Assembly (NCBI RefSeq): GCF_014204755.1
Contig: NZ_JACHLZ010000001.1
Location: 1,302,001 to 1,366,000, forward strand
Reading direction: 5' to 3'
Length of the DNA: 64,000 nt
Origin: Brachybacterium aquaticum
GTDB lineage: Bacteria; Actinomycetota; Actinomycetes; Actinomycetales; Dermabacteraceae
The first letter of the stretch is position 1. Every line of letters begins with the position of its first letter. Positions 1 to 9,616 of this stretch are shown piece by piece. The notes under the pieces were generated by a model. The model searched no databases. It was not told the origin of the DNA and worked only from the letters and a program-made list of their open reading frames with translations. The translations under genes were made by a program, and so were the position numbers.

Positions 1-208
1 CGTGCCCACAGGGGCCGCACGAATCTACCACGCAGTGCACTGCGACCTGGGTCGATGCACGCATGTGGACCGGGCGCGCCTGCTCGACGCTCCCGTCGGC
101 CGATGCCGCAACGGCCCCGAGGTGCCCCGGCCCCGCCGTGAGCGTTACCTTCGTCATAGAACCCCCGGTCAGCTCCCTTTCGAGGTGCGAACCCTGCCCA
201 GATCCTGC

Positions 209-214
209 TACAGT
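209..214 (+). promoter_or_regulatory. -10 element of the tRNA-Asn promoter
   Basis: The hexamer TACAGT lies 12 bases before the first tRNA base, a normal distance for a -10 box of the housekeeping sigma factor. No clear -35 box is visible at 17-18 bases upstream. The preceding 200 bases hold no gene I can support. Confidence 0.5.
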
Positions 215-226
215 CGTCCAGGTCGA

Positions 227-299
227 TCCCGCATAGCTCAATCGGCAGAGCATTCGACTGTTAATCGAAGGGTTGTTGGTTCAAGTCCAACTGCGGGAG
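227..299 (+). tRNA. tRNA-Asn (anticodon GTT)
   Basis: The sequence folds as a standard cloverleaf. The 7-bp acceptor stem pairs TCCCGCA (227-233) with TGCGGGA (292-298), with discriminator G299. The anticodon loop CTGTTAA (258-264) is closed by TTCGA/TCGAA and carries GTT at 260-262, which reads asparagine codons. The T arm contains GGTTCAAGTCC. The 3' CCA is not encoded (CCC follows the discriminator), so it must be added by the nucleotidyltransferase. Confidence 0.97.
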
Positions 300-312
300 C
301 CCAGCACAGGAG

Positions 313-338
313 ACAGCCCCGGATTCGTCCGGGGCTGT
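313..338 (+). terminator. Terminator after tRNA-Asn
   Basis: An 11-bp perfect stem, ACAGCCCCGGA with TCCGGGGCTGT, is closed by a TTCG tetraloop and followed by TCTCG. It sits 14 bases past the tRNA and separates it from the OsmC-like gene. Confidence 0.85.
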
Positions 339-383
339 TCTCGTTGCGCACACCTGTCCCCGGTCCCTCGAAGGAGTCCGACG

Positions 384-899
384 ATGCCCTCCCTGCCCGA
401 CGACCGCTTCCCGCTCCCGGAGAACTTCGGCCCCGGCAGCGTGTGGGCCGACCGCACCGGTCACCGCACCCTCATGGGCCGCAACCAGCGCGGCGTCGAG
501 ATACCGATCGGCTATGGCGAGGGCGAGATCAACCCCGGCGAGCTGCTGAAGATCGCGCTCATCGGCTGCGCCGGTATGAGCAGCGACACGAACCTCTCCC
601 GCCGCCTCGGCGAGGACTACGACGCCCGCCTGTGGGCGCACGGCACCTCCGACGAGGCCGCCAACCGCTACTTCACGATCGCCGAGGAGGCGCAGCTCCC
701 GCTCGAGGGACTCACCGAGAAGGAGATCGCGACCGTCGTGAAGGTGTTCTCCCGCGCCGTCGAGGTGGGCTGTACCGTCGAGCGCAGCGTCGTCGCCGGC
801 GTGGAGGTCACCCACCGCATCCTCGGCGCGGAACCTGCCGCCGAGCCCACCGCCGCCGCGCCGTCCGCCGACATCGCCCAGGAGGACCCCCGCTCATGA
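384..899 (+). CDS. OsmC-family peroxidase-like protein
   Basis: This 171-residue protein looks like an OsmC/Ohr-family thiol-dependent hydroperoxide reductase, expected in the cytosol. It has the family signature NPGELLKIALIGCAGM, where the first reactive cysteine sits on the long helix, and a second cysteine in the later segment VGCTVERSV. The family detoxifies organic hydroperoxides through this cysteine pair. The start is ATG 384 because AAGGAG lies 7 bases before it; the frame is open upstream but runs into the tRNA. The C-terminal 20 residues are an Ala/Pro-rich tail. Its stop overlaps the start of the deformylase gene (ATGA), so the two are co-translated. The substrate cannot be read from the sequence. 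Confidence 0.85.
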   Translation: MPSLPDDRFPLPENFGPGSVWADRTGHRTLMGRNQRGVEIPIGYGEGEINPGELLKIALIGCAGMSSDTNLSRRLGEDYDARLWAHGTSDEAANRYFTIAEEAQLPLEGLTEKEIATVVKVFSRAVEVGCTVERSVVAGVEVTHRILGAEPAAEPTAAAPSADIAQEDPRS

Positions 900-1387
900 C
901 CATCCGTCCCATCCGCGTGGTCGGCGACCCGGTGCTGCGCACCCCCTGCGACCCCGTCGGCACCATCACCGACGGCACCCGCTCCCTGGTCCAGGACCTC
1001 CTGGACACCGTGGACGACGAGGGCCGTGCGGGCGTGGCCGCGAACCAGATCGGCGTGAGCCTGCGCGCCTTCTCCTGGCACATCGTCGAGACCGGGGAGC
1101 TCGGTTACATCCTGAACCCCACCATCGTCGAGCTCTCCGAGGAGCTCCAGCACGATGACGAGGGCTGCCTCTCCGTGCCGGGGCTGTTCTTTCCACGCAC
1201 CCGCTCCGCCTACGCCCGCTGCGTGGGCCAGAACCTCGAGGGCGAGGAGATCGAGCTGGCCGGCGAGGGGATCATCGCCCGCCTCATCCAGCACGAGGTC
1301 GGCCACCTCGACGGCGAGCTCTACATCGACGGCCTCGAACGCTCCGTGAAGAAGCGGGCATTGCGCCAGATCAGGGAGACCCTCTAA
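896..1387 (+). CDS. def: Peptide deformylase
   Basis: This 163-residue metalloenzyme removes the N-terminal formyl group from nascent proteins. All three family motifs are present: GVAANQIG (about 46-53), EGCLS with the metal-binding Cys91, and QHEVGHLDG with His133, Glu134 and His137. The third motif reads HEVGH, so the usual Asp of HExDH is replaced by Gly; the metal ligands and catalytic Glu are intact. The start ATG overlaps the OsmC-like stop, giving a two-gene operon. A short inverted repeat follows the stop. Function is secure from the motifs. Confidence 0.95.
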   Translation: MTIRPIRVVGDPVLRTPCDPVGTITDGTRSLVQDLLDTVDDEGRAGVAANQIGVSLRAFSWHIVETGELGYILNPTIVELSEELQHDDEGCLSVPGLFFPRTRSAYARCVGQNLEGEEIELAGEGIIARLIQHEVGHLDGELYIDGLERSVKKRALRQIRETL

Positions 1388-1397
1388 GCTCGGCCCC

Positions 1398-1416
1398 TGA
1401 CAGCCACCCTCTGTCA
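1398..1416. repeat. Short inverted repeat after def
   Basis: TGACAG (1398-1403) and CTGTCA (1411-1416) are separated by 7 bases in the 89-bp spacer between def and the DUF3145 gene. It could be a weak terminator or an operator; nothing decides which. Confidence 0.4.
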
Positions 1417-1476
1417 TCGCACACCTCCGCAGTTCCGATCGTTGGGGAAGACGCATCGGACACCGGAAGGAACGAG

Positions 1477-1968
1477 ATGACCCAGGGCGTTCTGTACATC
1501 CACTCCGCCCCGCGCGCCCTCACGCCTCACATCGACTGGGCCGCCAGCGGAGTCCTCGGCGCACCCGCGCGGATCCGCTGGGAGGACCAGCCGGCGCAGC
1601 GCGGGCTCCAGCGCGCCGAGATGACCTGGCGCGGCCGCGAGGACACCGGTGCCCGGCTCGTCAGCGCCCTGCGCGGCATGCACGAGGTGCGCTTCGAGGT
1701 GACCCAGGAGGCGACCGCCGCCGTGGACGGCGCCCGCTGGAGCTGCACCCCCGACCTCGGCATCCACCACGCCGCGACCGACCACGCCGGCAACATCGTC
1801 CTCACCGAGGACCATGTGCGCGGCTGCATGGAGCGCGCCGGCAACGACGCCCGCGCCCTCACCCGCGAGCTCGGCATCGCCCTCGGCGAGCCCTGGGACG
1901 AGGAGCTGGAGATCTACCGCCACGCCGGCGAGGGCGTGCCCATGCGCTGGCTGCACCGCGTCAGCTGA
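1477..1968 (+). CDS. DUF3145 family protein
   Basis: The 163-residue product matches my recollection of DUF3145, a family confined to actinobacteria and without known function. It begins GVLYIHSAPRALTPHIDWA and ends in MRWLHRVS, both typical of the family. There is no signal peptide or membrane segment; it is rich in Trp and His and probably a compact cytosolic protein. Start ATG 1477 follows GGAAGGAACG. It is transcribed alone: spacer DNA with a short inverted repeat lies before it and a strong bidirectional hairpin follows, opposite fabF. Confidence 0.85.
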   Translation: MTQGVLYIHSAPRALTPHIDWAASGVLGAPARIRWEDQPAQRGLQRAEMTWRGREDTGARLVSALRGMHEVRFEVTQEATAAVDGARWSCTPDLGIHHAATDHAGNIVLTEDHVRGCMERAGNDARALTRELGIALGEPWDEELEIYRHAGEGVPMRWLHRVS

Positions 1969-2016
1969 CGGCCCGCCCCGCACGTCCTTCCGAGCACACC
2001 GTCCCAGCGCACACGG

Positions 2017-2050
2017 AACGGCGCCGGCCCCCTCAGGGGCCGGCGCCGTT
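2017..2050. terminator. Bidirectional terminator between DUF3145 and fabF
   Basis: A 15-bp perfect stem (AACGGCGCCGGCCCC with its complement) closes a CTCA loop. It lies between two convergent genes and can serve both. Confidence 0.9.
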
Positions 2051-2083
2051 CGCGTGTGCGGCGGGTTGTGCAGACCGCGCGGC

Positions 2084-3325
<1,242 letters not shown>

Positions 3326-3383
3326 GAAGATCTCCTGGGCAGGTCGAGGGGACGTCGGCACGCCGATGGGGCGAGGAAACGGC

Positions 3384-3414
3384 GACGCCCGGGACGCGGA
3401 TCGTCCCGGGCGTC
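3384..3414 (-). terminator. Intra-operon hairpin between acpP and fabF
   Basis: A 12-bp perfect stem, GACGCCCGGGAC with GTCCCGGGCGTC, closes a 7-base loop between the acpP stop and the fabF start, both on the minus strand. It resembles a partial terminator or RNA-stabilising hairpin that would leave more acpP than fabF message. Confidence 0.65.
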
Positions 3415-3422
3415 GGGCGGGG

Positions 3423-3671
3423 TCAGCTCTGGGCGCCCGCGATGAACTTGACGGCGTCGCCGACGGTGGCGAGGTTCTTGACCTCTTCGTCGGGGATGCG
3501 CACGTCGAACTTCTCCTCGGCGTTCACGACGATGGTCATCATGGAGATGGAGTCGATGTCGAGGTCGTCGGTGAAGGACTTCTCCAGCTTGACGTCCTCG
3601 GTGGCGACACCGGTCTCCTCGTTGACGATCTCGGCGAGGCCCTCGAGGATCTCGTTCTCGGTGTGTGCCAT
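3423..3671 (-). CDS. acpP: Acyl carrier protein
   Basis: This 82-residue acidic protein carries the growing acyl chain on 4'-phosphopantetheine attached to Ser41 in the motif DDLDIDSISM. The variant DIDS, rather than the DSLD of enterobacteria, is usual in actinobacterial ACPs such as AcpM. The fold of four helices is consistent with the length. Start ATG 3671 is preceded by AGGAGC. A -10 element (TAGTCT on the minus strand) lies about 40 bases upstream, so acpP probably has its own promoter in addition to read-through from fabH. Confidence 0.97.
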   Translation of the reverse strand: MAHTENEILEGLAEIVNEETGVATEDVKLEKSFTDDLDIDSISMMTIVVNAEEKFDVRIPDEEVKNLATVGDAVKFIAGAQS

Positions 3672-3708
3672 GGGTGCTCCTTAGGAATGATCGAAATGTG
3701 GGGCGGGG

Positions 3709-3714
3709 TAAGAC
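3709..3714 (-). promoter_or_regulatory. -10 element upstream of acpP
   Basis: TAGTCT on the minus strand, 38 bases before the acpP start codon. No matching -35 hexamer is obvious. Confidence 0.5.
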
Positions 3715-3767
3715 TACCTGCGCGGGTGCGGGGAAGCCGGGAGGCCGGGTGATGTTACTCGTCGGTC

Positions 3768-3811
3768 GTGACAGGGGTGACAGCGCGGGTCACGGTGCGG
3801 TGATGGGTGAC
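3768..3811. promoter_or_regulatory. Four GTGAC/GTCAC boxes upstream of acpP
   Basis: The pentamer occurs at 3768-3772, 3777-3781, 3789-3793 (inverted) and 3807-3811, roughly 9-18 bases apart, in the 196-bp spacer between fabH and acpP. The spacing and mixed orientation suggest a regulator-binding region, but no factor can be named. Confidence 0.35.
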
Positions 3812-3867
3812 CGCACCCCGCAGCCGTGGCGCGGTGCCGCGGCGCCGCGGTGCAGCGGGGTGGATTC

Positions 3868-4869
3868 TCAGGGCAGGATCAGGACCTGGCCCGCGTAGGC
3901 GAGGCCGGCGCCGAAGCCGAACTGGACCAGCACGTCGCCGCTCTTGGCCTGGCCCTCTTCGAGCAGGCGATGCGTCGCCAGCGGGATGGAGGCGGCCGAG
4001 GTGTTGCCGGTCTCGGCGATGTCGCGGCCGATCACCACGTCCTCGGGCAGCTTCAGCTGCTTGGCGAGCTCGTCGATGATGCGCATGTTGGCCTGGTGAG
4101 GCACGAACACGTCGACGTCGTCGATGGTCAGTCCCGACTTGTCGAGCATCTCGCGGATCTTCTCGGCGGTGTGCCACACGGCCCAGCGGAACACGGTGCG
4201 GCCGTCCTGCTCGAGGGTGGGCCACTCCACCTTGCCGTCGCGGAAGTCGATCGACGAGCCGGTCATGCGGATGGTGTTCCAGTTGTCGCCGTCGCTGCCC
4301 CAGACCGTCGGCCCGATCTTCGGGGTGTCGCTCGGGCCGACGACCGCGCCGCCCGCGCCGTCGCCGAGCAGGAACGAGATCGAGCGGTCGGTGGGGGAGA
4401 TGAAGTCGGAGAGCTTCTCCGCGCCGATGACCAGCACATGGCGGGCGGCCCCGGAGCGGATCAGCGAGTCTGCCTGGCCGATGCCGTAGGCGAAGCCGGC
4501 GCACGCGGCCGAGATGTCGTAGGCGATGACGTCCGGGCGGCCCAGCTCCCCGGCCAGCAGCGTCGCGAGCGACGGGGTGGGGTAGGGGAACGAGATCGTC
4601 GAGACGATGATCGCGTCAAGGGTCTCCAGGTCGATGCCGGAGCGCTCGATGGCCTCCTTCGCCGCGGTGAGCGAGAGGTCCTTGACGCCCACGTCCTCGC
4701 TCGCGCGGGTCCGGGTGATGATGCCGGTGCGCTGGCGGATCCACTCGTCCGAGGAGTTGATCGGCTCGATGATGTCGTCGTTGGGGACGACGAGGTCGCC
4801 GCGGGCCGCGCCATAGGCGAGGACCTGCGAGCCGGGGACGGTGGGCTGGGCGCTGAGGGTGACGGCCAT
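3868..4869 (-). CDS. fabH: Beta-ketoacyl-ACP synthase III
   Basis: This 333-residue enzyme starts fatty acid synthesis by condensing an acyl-CoA primer with malonyl-ACP. The triad is complete: Cys123 in SAACAGFAYG, His in VPHQANMRI and Asn in ETGNTSAASIP. The N-terminal segment SDEWIRQRTGI is family-typical. Start ATG 4869 is chosen because GGAGAACTGATC precedes it; the fabD stop lies 3 bases upstream of it, so the pair is translationally coupled. The protein sets chain-initiation specificity, including branched primers in many Gram-positives, but the primer cannot be deduced here. Confidence 0.96.
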   Translation of the reverse strand: MAVTLSAQPTVPGSQVLAYGAARGDLVVPNDDIIEPINSSDEWIRQRTGIITRTRASEDVGVKDLSLTAAKEAIERSGIDLETLDAIIVSTISFPYPTPSLATLLAGELGRPDVIAYDISAACAGFAYGIGQADSLIRSGAARHVLVIGAEKLSDFISPTDRSISFLLGDGAGGAVVGPSDTPKIGPTVWGSDGDNWNTIRMTGSSIDFRDGKVEWPTLEQDGRTVFRWAVWHTAEKIREMLDKSGLTIDDVDVFVPHQANMRIIDELAKQLKLPEDVVIGRDIAETGNTSAASIPLATHRLLEEGQAKSGDVLVQFGFGAGLAYAGQVLILP

Positions 4870-4871
4870 GA

Positions 4872-5819
4872 TCAGTTCTCCTGGTCCGAGGGGGTGGCCC
4901 CGGCGTGCTCGCGCACCAGCGCGCGGGCAGCCTCGAGGTCGTCGGGGGTGTTGAGGTTCGCCAACGCGATGCCCTTGAGCTCGCGCTTGGCCAGGCCCGT
5001 GAGGGTCCCGGCCGGGGCGACCTCGATGAGGGCGGTCACGCCGCGGTCGCGGAAGGTCGCCATGCACGCCTCCCAGTCCACCGGGGAGGCGACCTGGGTG
5101 ACGATCGAGTCGAGGTACGCGGCACCGGAGGTGACGACCTCGCCGCCCGCGTTGGAGACCAGCGGCACGGAGGGGTCGGCGGGGGAGAGGCTCGGCGCGA
5201 AGCGGGCGAGCTCCTCGCGGGCGGAGGCCATGTACGGGGTGTGGAAGGCCCCGGCGACCTGCAGCGGGATCACGCGCGCCTTCGCGGGCGCGTCCTCGCC
5301 GAGGGCGGCGATCTTCTCGGCGGCGCCGGCGGCGACGACCTGCACGGCGGAGTTGATGTTGGCCGGGTGCAGGCCGTGCTCGGCGATCTTGGCGAGCACC
5401 TCCTCGCGGGTCCCGCCGACGACGGCGGCCATCGAGGTGGGCTCGGCCGCGGCGGCCTCGGCCATGGCGCGCGAGCGCACGGCGACCAGGCGCAGCGCGT
5501 CCTCGTTCGAGAGCACGCCCGTCAGCGCCGCGGCGGTGACCTCGCCGACGCTGTGCCCGGCGATCACGTCGGCCGCGGGCAGGCCGTCCTCGGCGCGCAG
5601 CTGCGCGGCGGCGAGGATCCCGGCGGCGACCAGCAGCGGCTGGGCGACGGCGGTGTCGCGGATCGTGTCCGCGTCGGACTCGGTGCCGTGGCGCAGCAGG
5701 TCGACGCCGGCGGCCTCGGAGAGGGAGGCGAGGGTCTGGTCGACGCCGTCGAGCTCACGCCACGGGGTCAGGAAGCCGGGCTTCTGCGCCCCTTGTCCGG
5801 GACAGACGATCGCGAGCAC
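4872..5819 (-). CDS. fabD: Malonyl-CoA:ACP transacylase
   Basis: This 315-residue enzyme loads malonate from CoA onto ACP. It opens with the typical MLAIVCPGQGAQ, has the nucleophile Ser90 in AGHSVGEV and the catalytic His in GAFHTPYM. The GTG start at 5819 follows GGAGG by 5 bases. It is the first gene of the fabD-fabH-acpP-fabF run. In many actinobacteria a transcription factor gene, fasR, separates aceE from fabD; here only 107 bp lie between them and no regulator gene is present. Confidence 0.96.
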   Translation of the reverse strand: MLAIVCPGQGAQKPGFLTPWRELDGVDQTLASLSEAAGVDLLRHGTESDADTIRDTAVAQPLLVAAGILAAAQLRAEDGLPAADVIAGHSVGEVTAAALTGVLSNEDALRLVAVRSRAMAEAAAAEPTSMAAVVGGTREEVLAKIAEHGLHPANINSAVQVVAAGAAEKIAALGEDAPAKARVIPLQVAGAFHTPYMASAREELARFAPSLSPADPSVPLVSNAGGEVVTSGAAYLDSIVTQVASPVDWEACMATFRDRGVTALIEVAPAGTLTGLAKRELKGIALANLNTPDDLEAARALVREHAGATPSDQEN

Positions 5820-5872
5820 GGGTACCTCCAAGGGGGTCGAACGGGTGGGGAGAGGCGGGTGCCGCCCGCCGC

Positions 5873-5878
5873 AGGATA
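5873..5878 (-). promoter_or_regulatory. -10 element of the fabD operon
   Basis: TATCCT on the minus strand lies 54 bases before the fabD start and immediately after the aceE terminator, which places the operon's promoter next to, or overlapping, that hairpin. Confidence 0.45.
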
Positions 5879-5880
5879 AC

Positions 5881-5920
5881 GGTCGGGCCGGCCACCCCGT
5901 GGGGGATGGCCGGCCCGACC
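5881..5920 (-). terminator. aceE terminator
   Basis: A 14-bp perfect outer stem (GGTCGGGCCGGCCA with its complement) plus an inner CCCC/GGGG helix, 7 bases past the aceE stop. Confidence 0.9.
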
Positions 5921-5926
5921 GGTGGA

Positions 5927-8674
5927 TCAGGACTCGCCGCCGAAGGAGCCGGACTGGCCGGCATTCACGTTGGTGAGGTCGTACTTGTCGATGGCCTGAC
6001 GGACCACGGACGGGTCGACCTTGCCCTGCTTGGCGAGCAGCTGGAGGGTCTTGACGACCATCGAGTGCGCGTCGATCTTCAGGTGGCGGCGGGCGGCGGG
6101 GCGGGTGTCCGAGAAGCCCCAGCCGTCGGCGCCGAGCACGCCGTAGTCGCCCGGGATCCACTGACGGATCATGTCGGGGACCGCGAAGTCGTAGTCGGAG
6201 GTCGCCACGAACGGACCCTCCACGCCTTCCAGGCGCTGGGAGATCCACGGGGTGCGCGGGTCCTCGGGGTTCAGGAGGTTGTGCTTCTCCGCCTCCAGGG
6301 CGTCCTTGCGCATCTCCGTCCACGAGGTCACCGACCACACGCTCGCGCGCACGCCCCAGTCCTCGGCGAGGATCTCGCGGGCGTGCTTGGCCCACGGGAC
6401 GCCCACGCCGGAGGCGAGCAGCTGCGCGACGGGGCCGTCGCCCTCGGGCGCGCCCTCGAGCTGGTACATGCCCTTGATCAGGCCCTCGACGTCCAGGTCC
6501 TCCGGCTCGGCCGGATGCACGATCGGCTCGTTGTAAACGGTGAGGTAGTAGAAGACCTCCTGGAGGCGGTCGTCCTCGCCGTACATGCGCTGGAGGCCGT
6601 CACGGATGATGTGCCCGATCTCGTACCCGTAGGCCGGGTCGTAGATGACGGTGCCGGGGTTGGTGGCCGCGATGATCGGCGAGTGGCCGTCCATGTGCTG
6701 CAGGCCCTCACCGGCGAGGGTGGTCTTTCCGGCGGTCGCGCCGATGACGAAGCCCTTGGCCATCTGGTCGCCGGCGGCCCAGAAGAAGTCGCCGGTGCGC
6801 TGGAACCCGAACATCGAGTAGAAGATGTAGAACGGGATCATCGGGTAGTCGTGCGTGGCGTACGAGGTGCCCGCCGCGGTGAACGCCGAAGTGGACGAGA
6901 TCTCGTTGATGCCCATGTGCTTGATCTGGCCGGAGGTGGACTCCTTGTAGGCCAGCAGCAGGTCGCGGTCCACCGAGAGGTAGTTCTGACCGTCGGGGTT
7001 GTAGATCTTCGCGGTCGGGAACAGCGAGTCCATGCCGAAGGTGCGGGCCTCGTCGGGCACGATCGGGACCCAGCGCTTGCCGGACTCCTTGTCGCGCATG
7101 AGGTCCTTCAGCAGGCGCACGAGCGCCATGGTGGTGGCGATCTCCTGCTTGCCGGAGCCGCGGCGCGCGACCTCGTAGGCCTTGTCGCCGGGCAGCTCGA
7201 TCGGCTTGTGCTCGGTGCGGCGCGAGGGGACCGGGCCGCCCAGATCGCTGCGACGCTGCTTGAGGTACTTCATGACCGGCGCGTCGGCGTCGGGCAGGTA
7301 GAACGGGGCGTCGTAGACGCTGCCGGCCTCGAGCTGCTCGTCGCTGACCGGGATGCGCAGGGTGTCGCGCAGGGCCTTGAGGTCCTCGAGGGTGAACTTC
7401 TTCATCTGGTGGGTCGCGTTGCGGCCCGCGAAGTTCTTGCCCAGGCGGTAGCCCTTGATGGTGTGGGCGAGGATGACGGTCGGCTTGCCGTTCTTCAGGG
7501 TCATGGCCTGCTGGAAGGCGGCGTAGATCTTCTTGGCGTCGTGACCGCCGCGGTTGAGCTTCCACCAGATGTCATCGTCCGAGAGGTCCTCGACCAGGGC
7601 CTTGGTGCGCGGGTCGCGGCCGAAGAAGTTGTCGCGGATGAACCCGCCGGACTCGGCGCGGTAGGTCTGGAAGTCGCCGTCCGGGGTGCCGTTCATCAGG
7701 TCGATGAGCGCGCCGTCGGTGGAGTTCTCCAGCAGCGGGTCCCAGCCGGAGCCCCAGATCACCTTGATGACGTTCCAGCCGGCGCCGCGGAACTGGCTCT
7801 CCAGCTCCTGGATGATCTTGCCGTTGCCGCGGACGGGGCCGTCCAGGCGCTGCAGGTTGCAGTTGACGACGAAGGTGAGGTTGTCCAGGTGCTCCTTCGC
7901 GGCGATGTGCAGCGCGCCGCGGGACTCGACCTCGTCCATCTCGCCGTCGCCCAGGAACGCCCAGGTGTGCTGCTCGGAGGTGTCCTTCAGGCCGCGGTTC
8001 TGCAGGTAGCGGTCGAAGGACGCCTGCTCGATCGCGTTGACCGGGCCGATGCCCATGGAGACGGTGGGGAACTCCCAGAAGTTCTTCATGGCCCGCGGGT
8101 GCGGGTAGGAGGGCATGCCGTGCTCGGAGGAGACCTCCTGGCGGAAGCCGTCGAGGTCCTGCTCGGTGAGGCGGCCCATCATGTAGGCGCGGGCGTAGAT
8201 GCCGGGGGAGGCGTGGCCCTGGAAGAACACGTGGTCGCCGCCGCCGGGGTGGTTGCGGCCGCGGAAGAAGTGGTTGAAGCCGACCTCGTACATCGTCGCG
8301 ATCGACGCGTAGCTGGAGAGGTGGCCGCCGACGGACACGCCGGGGCGCTGGGCGCGATGGACGACCATCGCCGCGTTCCAGCGGTTGATGTTGCGCAGCT
8401 CCTTCTCGAGCTCCGCGTCACCGGGGTACTCGGGCTGCTCGTCCACCGGGATGGTGTTGATGTAGTCCGTGGTCAGCGAGTCCGGCAGGTGCAGGTCCTC
8501 GTCGCGGGCGTGCTGGATGAGGCTCTGGACGACCTCGGAGGCGCGCTCCTTGCCGCGGTGCTCGACGAGACCGTCGAACGACTCCAGCCACTCCCGGGTC
8601 TCCTCCGGATCGGGGTCCTGGGCATGGCTCGGCAGGTTGATGCCGATGGGACGAGGGGTCTCGTGCGAAGTCAC
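5927..8674 (-). CDS. aceE: Pyruvate dehydrogenase E1 component (homodimeric)
   Basis: This 915-residue thiamine-diphosphate enzyme decarboxylates pyruvate and passes the acetyl group to the lipoyl domains of E2, feeding acetyl-CoA to the TCA cycle and to the neighbouring fatty acid cluster. It is the single-chain (AceE-type) E1. The TPP/Mg motif begins GDGEMDE near residue 245 and continues to [11 protein letters not shown]. Length matches the family (about 890-930). The GTG start at 8674 follows GAAGGA; longer reading frames upstream lack a ribosome site. The likely E2 and E3 partners, sucB and lpdA, lie 44-47 kb away in this window. A strong terminator follows. Confidence 0.96.
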   Translation of the reverse strand: MTSHETPRPIGINLPSHAQDPDPEETREWLESFDGLVEHRGKERASEVVQSLIQHARDEDLHLPDSLTTDYINTIPVDEQPEYPGDAELEKELRNINRWNAAMVVHRAQRPGVSVGGHLSSYASIATMYEVGFNHFFRGRNHPGGGDHVFFQGHASPGIYARAYMMGRLTEQDLDGFRQEVSSEHGMPSYPHPRAMKNFWEFPTVSMGIGPVNAIEQASFDRYLQNRGLKDTSEQHTWAFLGDGEMDEVESRGALHIAAKEHLDNLTFVVNCNLQRLDGPVRGNGKIIQELESQFRGAGWNVIKVIWGSGWDPLLENSTDGALIDLMNGTPDGDFQTYRAESGGFIRDNFFGRDPRTKALVEDLSDDDIWWKLNRGGHDAKKIYAAFQQAMTLKNGKPTVILAHTIKGYRLGKNFAGRNATHQMKKFTLEDLKALRDTLRIPVSDEQLEAGSVYDAPFYLPDADAPVMKYLKQRRSDLGGPVPSRRTEHKPIELPGDKAYEVARRGSGKQEIATTMALVRLLKDLMRDKESGKRWVPIVPDEARTFGMDSLFPTAKIYNPDGQNYLSVDRDLLLAYKESTSGQIKHMGINEISSTSAFTAAGTSYATHDYPMIPFYIFYSMFGFQRTGDFFWAAGDQMAKGFVIGATAGKTTLAGEGLQHMDGHSPIIAATNPGTVIYDPAYGYEIGHIIRDGLQRMYGEDDRLQEVFYYLTVYNEPIVHPAEPEDLDVEGLIKGMYQLEGAPEGDGPVAQLLASGVGVPWAKHAREILAEDWGVRASVWSVTSWTEMRKDALEAEKHNLLNPEDPRTPWISQRLEGVEGPFVATSDYDFAVPDMIRQWIPGDYGVLGADGWGFSDTRPAARRHLKIDAHSMVVKTLQLLAKQGKVDPSVVRQAIDKYDLTNVNAGQSGSFGGES

Positions 8675-9044
8675 ACTGTCCTTCTCTCTACCGGAGGCGA
8701 ATGGACCGGCCCAGGAGCGGAGGAGCACCCATGGGCGCACACGGCACCACGGGGCTCGGCTCCTGCGGCCTCGGTTCCGACCAGCGTACCGTCGCCGAGC
8801 CCGTGGAGGACCTCCACACGACCTTCACAGCGTGAGACGACCGCCACCTCGGGCCGGGCCGTGCCTGCGCGCCGCACGGCACGGGTCCTGCCCGGCCCGG
8901 GTCCGGCCCGGTCCGCGAGCAGCGCGCATGCACCGGGGTGTCCCGTGGCATAGAATCGGCGCGCGCAGCACCTGCGAACAGGGCCCTGCGGGGTTCCGAG
9001 CCGTCGCTGCACATGTACTGAACCCGCTCGTGAGGAGTCCTTTC
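8675..9044. other. Divergent spacer between aceE and the DUF3052 gene
   Basis: 370 bp without a gene I can support. It must contain both divergent promoters. A TAGAAT box at 8951-8956 fits the DUF3052 gene. The middle is built of GGCCCGG-type direct and inverted repeats; no aceE promoter box stands out. Confidence 0.6.
8951..8956 (+). promoter_or_regulatory. -10 element upstream of the DUF3052 gene
   Basis: TAGAAT, one base from consensus TATAAT, 88 bases before the start codon. This implies a leader of about 80 nucleotides. Confidence 0.45.
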
Positions 9045-9464
9045 TTGTCACCGTCGTCCGATGCCCCTTCGTCCAGCGCCCTTGCCGAGGCGATGAACCT
9101 CAGCTCGGGACAGATCGTGCAGGAGTTCGGCTACGACGACGACGTCGATCTCGACCTTCGCGATGCGATCGAGGACCTCATCGGCGGTGAGCTGGAGGAC
9201 GAGGACACCCAGGAGATCGTCGACGCCGTCGTGCTGTGGTGGCGCGAGGGCGACGGTGACCTCACCGATGCCCTGGTCGACACCCTGAGCAACATCGAGT
9301 CCGGCGCGCCCGTGTGGGTTCTCACCCCCAAGGCAGGACGCGACGGTCACGTCATGCCCGCCGAGGTGCAGGAGAGCGCTGGCATCGCGGGTCTGCGCGT
9401 CATGAGCTCGGTGAGCCTGGCGCCGGACTGGACCGGGACCCGCCTCGCCAGCCGCACCAACTGA
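9045..9464 (+). CDS. DUF3052 family protein
   Basis: This 139-residue acidic protein belongs, by recall, to DUF3052, an actinobacterial family of unknown role found next to aceE (Rv2239c in M. tuberculosis). The core NLSSGQIVQEFGYDDDVD and the segment WREGDGDLTD are typical, as is the C-terminal SVSLAPDWTGTRL. No membrane segment or signal peptide is present. The start is taken as TTG 9045 because GAGGAG stands about 8 bases upstream and the peptide then begins MSPSSDAPSSS; no ATG or GTG fits as well. Its constant position opposite aceE suggests a link to central metabolism, but this is only context. Confidence 0.85.
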   Translation: MSPSSDAPSSSALAEAMNLSSGQIVQEFGYDDDVDLDLRDAIEDLIGGELEDEDTQEIVDAVVLWWREGDGDLTDALVDTLSNIESGAPVWVLTPKAGRDGHVMPAEVQESAGIAGLRVMSSVSLAPDWTGTRLASRTN

Positions 9465-9476
9465 CCCCTCACCCGT

Positions 9477-9494
9477 CGCCCCTTCCCGGGGGCG
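9477..9494 (+). terminator. Terminator after the DUF3052 gene
   Basis: CGCCCC/GGGGCG stem with a 6-base loop, 12 bases past the stop. A second, stronger palindrome (CCGGGGCGCGCCCCGG, 9515-9530) follows just before tRNA-Val and may contribute. Confidence 0.55.
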
Positions 9495-9533
9495 GCGCGG
9501 GCGAGTGATCGCCGCCGGGGCGCGCCCCGGTCC

Positions 9534-9607
9534 GGGTCGTTAGCTCAGCTGGTCAGAGCGTCTGGTTTACACCCAGAAGGTCGGGGGTTCGAGCCCCTCA
9601 CGACCCA
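9534..9607 (+). tRNA. tRNA-Val (anticodon TAC)
   Basis: The acceptor stem pairs GGGTCGT (9534-9540) with ACGACCC (9600-9606), with discriminator A9607. The anticodon stem TCTGG/CCAGA encloses TTTACAC with TAC at 9568-9570, which reads GUA valine codons. The T arm has GGTTCGAGCC. CCA is not encoded. Confidence 0.97.
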
Positions 9608-9616
9608 CCCGCACGC

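Noticed and set aside
273-383. Upstream extension of the OsmC-like frame.
   Set aside because: It begins inside tRNA-Asn; a ribosome site fits ATG 384.
2-895. Extension of the deformylase frame back to the window start.
   Set aside because: It runs through a tRNA, a terminator and the OsmC-like gene; the deformylase N terminus starts at 896.
5906-8953. A very long open frame on the plus strand opposite aceE, over 1000 codons.
   Set aside because: It is a by-product of GC-rich codon use in aceE; its translation is Val/Asp/Gly/Arg-rich without domains, while the minus strand encodes a clear E1.
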